Positions 55,268 to 64,000 of a stretch of DNA of 64,000 nt are shown here, one piece after another (position 1 is the first letter of the stretch; each line of letters opens with the position of its first letter). The position numbers and the translations under genes were made by a program. Source of the stretch: Anodontia alba (Eukaryota > Mollusca > Bivalvia > Lucinida > Lucinidae); the NCBI GenBank assembly GCA_964016985.1, contig OZ024825.1:3407501-3471500 (forward strand), written 5' to 3'. The notes under the pieces are model-generated. The model saw nothing but the letters and a program-made list of their open reading frames with translations. It searched no databases and was not told the origin of the DNA.

Positions 55268-55351
55268 TACAGTTTGAAACACTGGTGGATCAAATTCACC
55301 CTAAAGAATTTCAACTAAATAAATCCAATTCTCTCGATGGAAACGCTACAA
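55268..55351 (+). pseudogene. Small RT remnant
   Basis: The frame FETLVDQIHPKEFQLNKSNS aligns with FDRMVDRIYPTELQLNRANS of the 2461-2870 fragment. It is followed by a stop. This is a third lineage of the same RT type. Confidence 0.65.
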
Positions 55352-55770
55352 AGTAAAGAAGTGAACTCAGGGCTTGATACAGTCAGATCCACATCAAATT
55401 CTCAACATCAAGGGAAAGACAGACAAATACAATTAACAAACCACAAAAAGAACAGACTGCAAACAGAGTTGGCAGCCCTTTCCCCAAAAAGGGGCAACTC
55501 TGTTACCCGGATTTAACTGAATATTTTAACTTCTATAACTGTTAAAAGAAAAATATGTGTACGGCTGTTCAGGTATTGGATATGACGTGATATCCACTAG
55601 AGAATACCAATATTGACCGAGGCGATAGCTGAGGTCTATATCTGTATTTAATGGTGGATATCTACGTCCTATCCAATAATCAATAATCAATAAGTGTTTT
55701 ATTATATAGTTTGTCTTTTCTCTTGATAGCTGTGACAAAAACGGTCAACGCTAGACCCCATAAATATATA

Positions 55771-55772
55771 TA

Positions 55773-55820
<48 letters not shown>
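55771..55820. repeat. (ATA)n microsatellite
   Basis: About 16 units, followed by AAAAC-rich sequence to 55853. Confidence 0.95.
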
Positions 55821-55822
<2 letters not shown>

Positions 55823-56129
55823 CAAAACAAAACAAAAAAAAAAAAAAAAAAAACGCGTGTTGATGTCAGAGTCACTACTGACCACGTCACTAAGGTTTGA
55901 TATTCACTGGAAGGCGCGCGCAAGCCGGTGAACATCAGATATATATTTACTAGGCTGAAAACAGCTCTTAGCCAATGACAGACAGTCTATTTTTAGGTTA
56001 TTTAATAATGAATTTATTCTAGAGTATTTCAGTTAATTCAAACCAACACTTTCGATACCGTTTTAGCTCTCTGTTTTATTCAGGAAGTATAATTACGTCT
56101 ACCGTTTATGATAAAACATATATTTTAGG

Positions 56130-56200
56130 TACTTTGCGGGGCGCTTCTAATGAGTATCTACGACGTATATGTTGAGGAGAAATGTAGGGAATAACAAATA
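56130..56200. repeat. Half of a family D hairpin
   Basis: GCGCTTCTAATGAGTATCTAC and ATATGTTGAGGAGAAATG match the right arm of family D; the left arm is mostly gone. Confidence 0.5.
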
Positions 56201-56278
56201 AACATAAATGGTAGCTTAGGTGGCAAAATATTCATATTAATCACTTCTGAATATTTTAGTGGCAGCTATACCTATTAA

Positions 56279-56486
56279 CCCTTCGCTTAGCTTTCAATAA
56301 AAGGGGCATTTGCAAACATAGAAGACCCAGATTAGATGATGCGTCATCGGATCACAGTCTACACTGTTTACATTAAGTATAGGAATTTCTAAAAACAGAG
56401 TAATAATAAAAACTAACTAGACTCCCCTCTTCTATTAGAAATGGACCTGTCCAAAAAATTAGGTAGAAGCGTCCACTCAGCGTAAA
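56279..56486. mobile_element. TTAA MITE (family G)
   Basis: TTAA on both sides; left end CCCTTCGCTTAGC, right end CCACTCAGCGTAAA. The hairpin is GCAAACATAGAAGACCCAGAT/ATCACAGTCTACACTGTTT. 208 bp, old. Confidence 0.65.
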
Positions 56487-57083
56487 TTAAAATTTATTCT
56501 AACTTGTTTCGTCGTTAAACATAGTATATTACAAGTATTCTTGCTGGTACCACGATCAACTCCTATGAAAGTGATACGCTTCGCGAAGATTTATAATAAC
56601 ACGATATGTTCTGAGTTTCCTTTTGCGGGGGCTTGGCCGAGTTGAAATGTCTCATTTTCTAGAGAAGCACATAGTTGCTAATGGGAAAATAATACTTTCC
56701 AATTTCGCCCTGTCGTCTTCTTGAATTTCTTTTAAATCTAAAGCGTATTTGATCTGAGAGCTATTCAAATGAAAATCTGTTAGGAATCGTTAAATTGCTT
56801 CCGCTTTCAGCACCCAATGTACAATTCCAACATGTTTTATTAACAAGCTTTCCTTTCCATTACAATAATAAATCTTTGTAATGTGAGTACCACGTTTCCC
56901 AATAATATTTAATAAAACAGGAGTATGTTTTACCTACATTAAAAGGGAATTCTTTTCAGAATTCTGCAGTTTTCAAAACAGTTTTTCGATTTGTTTGTTT
57001 CTTTCGGAAATGTTTATACTGTATGTATTTTCTTTATATGCTAAATAATCAAAAGCTTCTTAATTGCTTATATCATATGAATA

Positions 57084-57302
57084 ACCCATTTACACCTAGC
57101 ATCCTATAAAAGGGACATTGGCAAACATTAAAGAGCAAGATCAGACGCCGCAGAACGTGGGGTCTGATCAGGAGCTATACTGTTTGCATTGAATTGAGAA
57201 ATTTCTTCAAAACAGGTTAAAAGTAAAACTAGGCAGGCATCCCGTAAACAGGAATAGACCTGAATAAAGAGTAAAGGTAGAATTGTCTACACAGCATAAA
57301 TA
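57084..57302. mobile_element. TTAA-type MITE, worn
   Basis: CCCATTTACACCTAGCATCC at the left, GATCAGACGCCGCAGAACG and GGGGTCTGATCAGG in the hairpin, CACAGCATAAATAG at the right. The target sites are ATAA and ATAG. Confidence 0.55.
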
Positions 57303-57559
57303 GTTGTGGTCATGGTACCAAAGCCGTAATCCAAACTCATAAATCCATAAACAAATGACGAATCAGAATGTTCAGACCAACAGACATGGACCCCAGAATA
57401 AAGGGTGTAATCAGGCGTCCGCGGATAGTAAGCAGTACTTGGTAAGCAAGCTTCGCCCACCATGCCCATAGGCCTGAACGAAGGAAATATCGGTAGAAGC
57501 GTATGTCTGGGATTTGGGAGGTCTACTTATGGCGCGTCACTGGAAAAAAAAAAACAAAA

Positions 57560-58121
57560 AAAAAAAACAAACACCAGAAACAATTCTGGAAACTACCACA
57601 TTGTAGGGATTAACCAGATCATGATGTCTCCCATAGAACTTCTTAAGTGTTGCTACCAGTTTGGTTTTTTGATACTCCTGGCTCAACAACTTTGTAGTGA
57701 GCACTTTCCCACGCTCCATGAAGTGCTGATAATTTGAACAGGTCCTGGCATAACGGATTAACTGTGAAACGTAAACGCCGTATGCTGGTGCAGAAGGGAC
57801 ATTACTGCTCAGGAATGGAAAGTTAACAATGGGAAAATTGGAGTCATCCTGTTTGTCGTAAAGCCTAGCAGTAAGCTTTTCATTGTCAATGTAGAGATAA
57901 CAATCCAAGTATGGGGAGGAGGCTGCAGTCTCCATTGTTTCCTTTATTTCAAGTTCACGTGGATAGATGAATTCTAAATACTCTGCAAATTTTGTGTTTT
58001 TCAGAGACAATACAACATCTATATATCTGTAGGTGGAATTGAATTGTTGTGCGAGGTGTTTCTTGCCTGCTTGGATGAGACGTTTACTGGATCGATGTGA
58101 CACATCAGATTGACCTCTCAA
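57560..58121 (-). pseudogene. Reverse transcriptase fragment with YIDV motif
   Basis: The open frame of about 185 codons shows YRYIDVVLSLKNTKFAEYLE, IYPRELEIKETMETAAS, SPYLDCYLYI, LYDKQDDSNFPIVNFPFLSS, APAYGVYVSQLIRYARTC and KKFYGRHHDLVNPYNV. It is the palm of the same RT type as family A but a distinct lineage. The catalytic box is YIDV where the RT family has [YF]xDD, so the second aspartate is lost and the enzyme would be dead. It ends in a T-rich tail at 57540-57570. Confidence 0.8.
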
Positions 58122-58139
58122 GTATATGTAGGTCAGTGG

Positions 58140-59010
58140 TCCAAATTTTATGGTCTAGCGAAGTATTGAGACTATTTACTCGAGAATAGTTGTACTTGGG
58201 ATGATAAATCAGTGTCACTCAGAGATGGACCTTGTCAACTATATATGGGTCAGTGACCTATCTCAGGGTCCATTTATTTTGACTTATATCATTGTCATTG
58301 ACTTAAAATATTTTATAATTAAAAAATGGCGCCTGTCGTGGGTATTCATGACCCTATGGGCACTTGCTCTAATTTATAATAACGTGCTTAAGCGACCTGC
58401 GAAGCAGGTCGCCACCTGCGAGTACTATAGGTATCGTGAATCTCTCACATACTATGCAGAAGAATTCGCATGAGGCGGTTGACTGGTTTCCCATATCTAC
58501 AGCGGAGTGTATCGGCTTAATGTTAAATCTGAAAACTAACGCTTATAAGGCCTTGTAGCAGAAGTGACTTTAACCCGTAATTGTATTTGGAATTTAATTC
58601 GATATGTCGGCGATAACATTTAGAGAAAACCGTCCGAAGCTATGACAGATGTTTCAGTGTACAAGTAACAAAAATGGCGTGTATGAGTTGGCGCGTGCGG
58701 ATCGCTTAATACGCATAGTTCTTTTTATTTCTTTTATTTCAATGCTTACAAAAACGCTGATACTGTTTAAATCAACTAAGTAAAATCTCATATTGATTGT
58801 AACACGATGCCGAAGTTCTCTTACGTACATCGCAGCTAAGTTAACAGATGTTCCTGTGTTTGTTATCTAGAGGAATGTCTTTATTCGCATAACTTATTTA
58901 ATTCGAAAGAATAATTTTGCACTCAATGCATCTGAAAACTTTACTTTTGTATATTGATAAACATTCTATATAATATGGAAAAACGGACTTTTTTCTTTAG
59001 TTAGTATTCT
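58140..59010. other. Gene-free stretch with one tight hairpin
   Basis: At 58393-58412, GCGACCTGC-GA-AGCAGGTCGC folds into a 9-bp stem. CTATAG follows 14 nt later. No gene recognised. Confidence 0.4.
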
Positions 59011-59017
59011 GCTTATA

Positions 59018-59238
59018 TTTATGCATAGTGGACTCTTCTATTTAACATTTGGGACAGGTCCATTTCCTATGTAAGGGTTGTCTGGTTATTTTTGTACCAT
59101 GGTTTGTAGAAATGTCTGAACATAGCAAAACATTGCAGACCCTGATCAGACGCTACGCGCCGCGGAACGTGGTGTCTTTTCTTGGTCTACATTGTTTGAC
59201 AATGTCCCTTTTAAGGTACGCTGGGCATAAATGAATTA
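59018..59238. mobile_element. TTAA-type MITE, worn
   Basis: Right end GCTGGGCATAAATGAATTAA. The hairpin is TGCAGACCCTGATCAGACGC, GCGGAACGTGGTGTC and GGTCTACATTGTTTGAC. The left end TTTATGCATAGTGGAC is the inverted counterpart. Confidence 0.6.
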
Positions 59239-59633
59239 AATCAATATTAGACCGTAATCAGCCCGATAGTTATCCTTATTGGGCCGATAACGGTCCAATA
59301 TAGATTTAAGCAGAGTGTTGGATGTGGTACTTCTTCTCATATACACTTAATTGAATGACTTTTGTCACTGGGAAAAAAACATCATTGTAGATGATGGTAC
59401 AGCTGTCACCCTATTTGTATTTTTTTTGTGGCTCGCATTATGCAAAAACGGTAATCGCTTATAAGGAAACAACTAAAGTACGGCACAGTCTGTGCATCCG
59501 AGCAGTCTGATAAGGGTCTTTACTTGTTGCTAGCAGACTCTATGGGTTTAGTAAAATCTGCTGGCAAACAGCAAAATAGCTTCTAAAAGGAATGACTATT
59601 AAAGATAATAAACACAGTCATTGAAAACAGCTA

Positions 59634-59917
59634 CACCACGAAAACATACCTATTATATAATTTTGACCCCCTTAAGCCCCACTTTTACATGGTAAAACTG
59701 GGGTTTTACAGGGATATACATTATTTTCTCATTTCTGCTCAAAAACATAGATTATGGGTACGCGTTAGAACTGCCTCCTTGAGGCGGTTCAAACGCAACC
59801 CCACAATTTATGTTCTGAGCAGAAATATGAAGAATATTTGACTTTTTTTTATCTGAAAACTTTCAGTTTTTGTAAGTGAAATTTTCAATATATTTGTATT
59901 GGCATGTTTTCGTAATG
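59634..59917. mobile_element. Family B foldback MITE
   Basis: CACCACGAAAACATACC to GGCATGTTTTCGTAATG. The stem CTGCCTCCTTGAGGCGGTTC has one unpaired change. Confidence 0.88.
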
Positions 59918-59981
59918 AAAAATAGCTAAGTGTTGAGGGTTTTTTTTTTATCAGACCAAACCTAATAAGATGCTCAAACTA

Positions 59982-60220
59982 CAGTCCAACTTCAATGGTT
60001 TGAGCATCTTTAGGGACATATAAATTTGTTCTAGAATTTGTGTCCATGAAGGTCACTGAGGCCAAAAGAGGATAACTTATGAACGTATTTTCGATTTTCC
60101 TAAATAGGTGGTATATGGGGCGTATTCATTAGAATTGCCTCGATGATACGACTCTAATGAGTACAGCAACATAAATTTCACGATAATTTAAAAAAATATC
60201 CCCAAATATTTGCTTCTCCT
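59982..60220. mobile_element. Family C MITE
   Basis: TA, then CAGTCCAACTTCAATGGTTT. The hairpin is ATTCATTAGAATTGCCTCG and ACGACTCTAATGAGTAC. Its right end is cut by the family B copy at 60221. Confidence 0.65.
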
Positions 60221-60486
60221 TTGCGAAAACACGCCTATTCAAATATATAGAAAGATTCACCTCCAAAAACTGAAAATTTTCAGATACAAAAACTCTGATA
60301 TTTATCATATTTCTGCTGAAAACATAGTTTGTAAGTACTCGGCGAGGCGGTTCTAACGAGTACTCACAATCTATGTTTTTGAGCAGAAATAAGAAAAATA
60401 ATGTATACCCCTGTTAACCCCAGTTTTACTATGTAAAGTGTGGGTTAAAGTGGGTTAAAAAATTATGTAGACATGTTTTCGTGATG
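60221..60486. mobile_element. Family B MITE
   Basis: GCGAAAACACGCCTATTC to GACATGTTTTCGTGATG. The left stem arm lacks TTAGAACCGCCTCG, so the central hairpin is lopsided. Confidence 0.85.
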
Positions 60487-60650
60487 CTAAGCTTTTTGAA
60501 GGATTTTATTTGAAAAGGCAAAATATGCATTGCAAATATCAGTTCTTAAACTTAGGGTCGATATTAACTAACAACTGTAAACCTGGGCCCAGGTGAACTG
60601 GAAACCAACGTTACCATAACAATCTTAATATCTATTGTCTGGATTAACCA

Positions 60651-61330
60651 GGGCCCAGTTGTTCAATGCATGGTTAGCTTAACGAGCTCGTTAGTGGTTG
60701 ATTTATACAATAGTGTATTGAATATATTACAGTCGACTCTCGTTATCTCGAACTCGCTTATCTCGAATAATCGCTTATTTCGAAGTGAAAATCTGGTCCC
60801 TGTGTAAACACAGAGAGCTACCAGAAGGCAACAAAATATTGTGGAAAAGAGGAGAAATTGCTCCTTAGGAGCAATTTCTCCTCTTTTCCACAATAGTTTC
60901 AATATATCTCTTAACTTAGTAGTCAAATTACATATTCATTCTGTTTAAGGTGTTGTACGATTAATTGTTTTCCTCAGTTCCGCAAATCTATATGTCGAAG
61001 TACGGATATCTCGAAGTGTTTCATAGCGTCCCTTGGAGTTCGAGATAACGAGAGTCGACTGTATGTACAACACAAGCATGCAAAACTGACATAAAGGATC
61101 AGATTACAAGCTAATTATAGCTTATGTGAAATCTTCTCCTCGTTAGTGGTTAAATTGTTAACTGTCCAAGTAAGTACAATACCTAATTCACAAGTATATT
61201 TGCTAAAAAATGTAAGTAGCTTTTGCAAATGCAAATGCAACTCACATTTTTTTTCAGCAAAACACTATCGTATATGTCATATTTAATGATCAAAGATTTA
61301 ACTAAACATTAACGTTTGAATAATTGGGCA
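60651..61330. mobile_element. Family K MITE, copy 2, interrupted
   Basis: Starts GGGCCCAGTTGTTCAATGC and ends GAATAATTGGGCAC. The internal parts match 5411-5645 (AACGAGCTCGTTAGTGGT, AACTCACATTTTTTTTCAGC, CATATTTAATGATCAAAG). A family E element is nested at 60730-61061. Confidence 0.75.
60730..61061. mobile_element. Family E MITE, pogo/Tigger-like, intact ends
   Basis: TA on both sides; terminal repeats CAGTCGACTCTCGTTATCTC and the exact complement ending GAGTCGACTG, more than 20 bp. The centre is a near-perfect palindrome ATTGTGGAAAAGAGGAGAAA|TTGCTCCTTAGGAGCAA with the complement. 332 bp, non-coding. Confidence 0.93.
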
Positions 61331-61555
61331 CTAAATTATTTTTATGCAATGTTCTAGACACGTGAGCTTACATTTAATAACTGATCCCTTTGATTTATTA
61401 TATCAAGTGGTGAATAAGGTTGTTTGCCTGAATTCTAAAGAAATAAACCATTTTATCGGTGTTTAAAACCTTAGAAATACTTTATGAAAGGATTTTGTTT
61501 GTTTATCTGTCATTTGAAAAAAGGGGCGGCGCTTCACTTCGCACAAACACCTTAA

Positions 61556-61774
61556 CCCATTGAAGACTGGAGACTCTAAACGGGTAACTAGAAAACAGTG
61601 CAAACCCTGATCAGACGCCACAGAACGCGGCGTCTGATCAGGGTCTTCACTGTTTGCAAACAATTCAACCATTTTTCCTTAGGAATGTCTACATCACATA
61701 GACTGACCTACCTAAAATCGAAAATAGATTCCTCCAATATATAGTGTGGAAGAGTTTATACAGTCTTTATCGGG
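61556..61774. mobile_element. TTAA MITE, CCCATT-ended subgroup
   Basis: TTAA then CCCATTGAAGACTGGAG; right end ACAGTCTTTATCGGG with worn target. The hairpin CCTGATCAGACGCCACAGAA/CGCGGCGTCTGATCAGGG pairs almost perfectly. Close to 38582-38801. Confidence 0.75.
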
Positions 61775-61844
61775 TAAATGAGGCTCTTAAGTTGAAAGCT
61801 CAAGTTAACTAAAGCAATGTAGGTTAAAAATAAAAGCCTACAGC

Positions 61845-61945
61845 ATTTGAAAATATTTTGTCTTATTTTTCACAGAAAATAAGACTTGACATTCATTCAA
61901 ATTGAATAAAATGTCAATCTTATTTCTTTGAAAATAAGACAAAGT
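61845..61945. repeat. Hairpin of about 45-bp arms
   Basis: TTTTGTCTTATTTTTCACAG, AAAATAAGACTTGACATTCA and TTCAAATTGAATAAAATGTC pair with ATCTTATTTCTTTGAAAATAAGACAAA. Element ends are not resolved. Confidence 0.6.
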
Positions 61946-62185
61946 TAGTTATTTGTCATTTGATGATGTAGCTTACGGAGTGCTTAAGCCTAAAATGTAT
62001 ATGTTACGTAACACGTAACGTGATATGCATTGTCTTTTATATTACTTGAAATGATGCTTTGTTTTAAAGTTAAATAATTTAAACCACATATTATATCTCC
62101 TATAAAATAAAGTAAGTCAGAAATATGACCCGGATTAATAAAAGTCGTTCATGGACGTATTGATTTTTCTTGAAATTAGCCTTCA

Positions 62186-62386
62186 TCACGCTCTGAGATA
62201 ATTCAGCAGACGGCAATTTTATGACATTTCTATTTATTTTTCCCAGGAAATATGCTTTGATACTTCATGCTAAATGTCTCCAAGGGGGAAAACTTTCCAC
62301 GAACCATCAAAGCCTGTTTTTTAGGAAGAAAAAAAATCAAAATGTCGTCTGCTGCAATTTCTACCCGGCATGCTAAGCGTTAATGG
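62186..62386. mobile_element. TTAA-type MITE, ATGCAAAT subgroup, worn
   Basis: Outer arms CAGCAGACGGCAATTTTATG and TCAAAATGTCGTCTGCTGCA pair. The centre TTCATGCTAAATGTCTCCAAG is degraded. It ends GCTAAGCG plus TTAA. Confidence 0.6.
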
Positions 62387-62587
62387 TTATAATAAAACCC
62401 TAGATATACTGTTTCGAATATGGGATTTGTTCTTCAAACGCAAGAAATGTTTAAAATTACATAAAATAGACAACAATTCTTTATTAAACATTTTTCATTG
62501 TTTAACGTTGCAATCGTTGAAAAAGCACGCATACGCAATCTTTATAAGATATTCGAACTGCTTTAGGAAAAAAAAAAAATAAAAAAA

Positions 62588-62618
<31 letters not shown>

Positions 62619-62679
62619 AAGAAATAAACAATAGTTTTATAAGATATGTCTTCTTCCCTTTTTCTGAAAGAATGAAATA

Positions 62680-63010
62680 CAGTTGACTCTCGTTATCTCG
62701 ACCTCGCTTATCTCGAATAACCGCTTATCTCGAAGTGAAAATCTGGTCCCTGCCTATACATGAAAACCTAACAACAGATGGAAAATATTGTAGAAAAGAG
62801 GAGAAATTGCTCCTAAGGAGCAATTTCTCCTCTTTTCCACAATATTTTCAATATATCTCTAACTTCAAAAGTCCAATTACCTATCAGTTTGTTAAATGTG
62901 GTTAATCAAATTATTTTTTCCTCAATTCTGCAAACCTGATATGTCGAACTACGGATATCTTGAAGTATTTCAGAGAGTCCCTTGGAATTCGAGATAACGA
63001 GAGTCGACTG
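62680..63010. mobile_element. Family E MITE, intact ends
   Basis: TA on both sides; ends CAGTTGACTCTCGTTATCTC and GAGATAACGAGAGTCGACTG. The central palindrome GAAAAGAGGAGAAATTGCTC/CTAAGGAGC with complement is fully paired. About 90% like the copy at 60730 by eye. Confidence 0.93.
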
Positions 63011-63129
63011 TATGTGGATAGCCTAGTTTACACAAACACGTTAAACATATGCAGGTTTTATCGTATACATGAACCAGGCATGTACAAAAAAAAAAAAACA
63101 AAAAAAAAAAAAACTATAAATATCCCATA

Positions 63130-63374
63130 TCGAGGGTTGAGCGCAAGACTGACGTAAGTCAAATGGTTGTTTTTCCCCAAACCTAATCTCCTCACCATGA
63201 AGGCGTTATGAAGATTACAACATTTCTTTCTGTAAACAATGAAAATTTAGGTGCCATTGCTCGTATGAGCAATGGCACCTAAATTTGCATTGTTTACAAA
63301 GGGGTCCAAGTTGCCCCTAAACAAGGGTTTCAAAAATATGTTTGAGTTACTATAGTCTTGCACTCAACCCTCGA
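63130..63374. mobile_element. Family P MITE with TA target
   Basis: TA on both sides; ends TCGAGGGTTGAGCGCAAGAC and GTCTTGCACTCAACCCTCGA. The centre TGTAAACAATGAAAATTTAG/GTGCCATTGCTC with the complement (about 30-bp arms) is well paired. Single copy in the window; Tc1/mariner-like by target only. Confidence 0.85.
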
Positions 63375-64000
63375 TATAGGAATCTGACAATTATTGCCGT
63401 CACATTGTTTTGGTACCCTGGAATTAGTCCCGTCTGAAAAAGGAGTGTACGTAGTAGATGGTTTTTATATTTATAGGGTAAAAAGACAGTATTGTTTGAT
63501 TTATTTCAAGCCACAAGAGCTTCTTGGAGGGGAATAATTTCATACAGTAGATATATATAGGCAAGTATTTGTCTGTGAGGAGTGCTACAAACAGTTGGCC
63601 GGTCATTTTAGTTTGTGACCTTGAATAGGAGTTTTTGGGTTGTCACGTGGCGGGCAATGTGACGTGTTAACGAAGTGGTGAAAAGGACACGAAAAACCCA
63701 GAAATTGTTGTTGGCCATCATATCACACTAAACCCTGGTTTGGGGCCATAGAACTGTAGCAGTTGACTTTTTAACTCTTAGCACTGTGGTCTTTGGAGAC
63801 TTTAATAGGGGTTTGTCACTATATGCATATATCAAACACTACGGTCTCTACTCACTTCATATCTGGCAACTATAGTCAAGCTTTTGAAGACAGAGAAATT
63901 ACAAGTAGTACTGATATCCACATAAAAAGCAAGTAGATTTTTAATTATTTGCTTATGATTTACAGTTACTGCACACCTGACCGACACCTGATTATCTCAT
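63375..64000. other. Gene-free window end
   Basis: No repeat or coding sequence recognised. The 5' exon and promoter of the RIM gene could be here or further right, but nothing supports a specific site. Confidence 0.3.

Noticed and set aside
58393..58430. Helitron 3' end (hairpin then CTRR)
   Set aside because: The hairpin is good, but the following CTATAG is not CTRR, and no matching 5' TC end or AT insertion site could be shown.

Overview
The window reads as nuclear DNA of an intron-rich, repeat-rich invertebrate, most likely a bivalve mollusc. Four things point that way: AT-rich introns, GT-AG exons on the minus strand, a dense and nested load of short foldback transposons, and tandem-array elements that look like the bivalve pearl/Helentron type. 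The species cannot be named from sequence alone. There is no sign of bacterial gene organisation, CRISPR, rRNA or intact tRNA.

The only host gene I can support lies on the minus strand. Five exons (35687-35874, 26430-26646, 22332-22496, 12850-13053 and about 6235-6866) encode the N-terminal part of a RIM protein (regulating synaptic membrane exocytosis, UNC-10/RIMS family). They cover the first Rab3-binding helix, an eight-cysteine zinc finger split over two exons, and then Ser/Arg-rich linker sequence. The first four exons join in frame; the exon 4 to exon 5 join needs either a slightly displaced acceptor or a small missed exon. The start codon lies beyond 35874. The PDZ and C2 domains should lie left of position 1.

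The rest is intron or upstream DNA filled with mobile elements. Family A is a 5'-truncated retroelement with a constant T-ended 3' end and, in its longest copies, reverse-transcriptase (RT) remnants; there are about 17 copies plus a diverged A' pair. Two APE-type LINE copies lie at 3816-5163 and 49303-53468; the second is broken by three family A insertions. Foldback MITE families: B (about 18 copies, CATnACGAAAACA ends), C/E/F (CAGT ends with TA duplications, pogo/Tigger-like), G (TTAA duplications, piggyBac-like), a TTA-flanked Harbinger-like copy, D, J, K and P. Tandem arrays fill 16.4-18.8 kb, 33.0-33.6 kb, 34.0-35.65 kb and 36.8-37.6 kb. There are also tRNA-derived SINE fragments and microsatellites.

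The most unusual pattern is a shared central hairpin module (core TTAGAAnCGCC paired with GGCGnTTCTAA). It occurs in MITE families with different termini, and the base at n changes on both arms together. Foldback elements and arrays also crowd the RIM splice sites: 24 nt from the exon 3 acceptor, 26 nt from the exon 2 donor and about 30 nt from the exon 1 donor.
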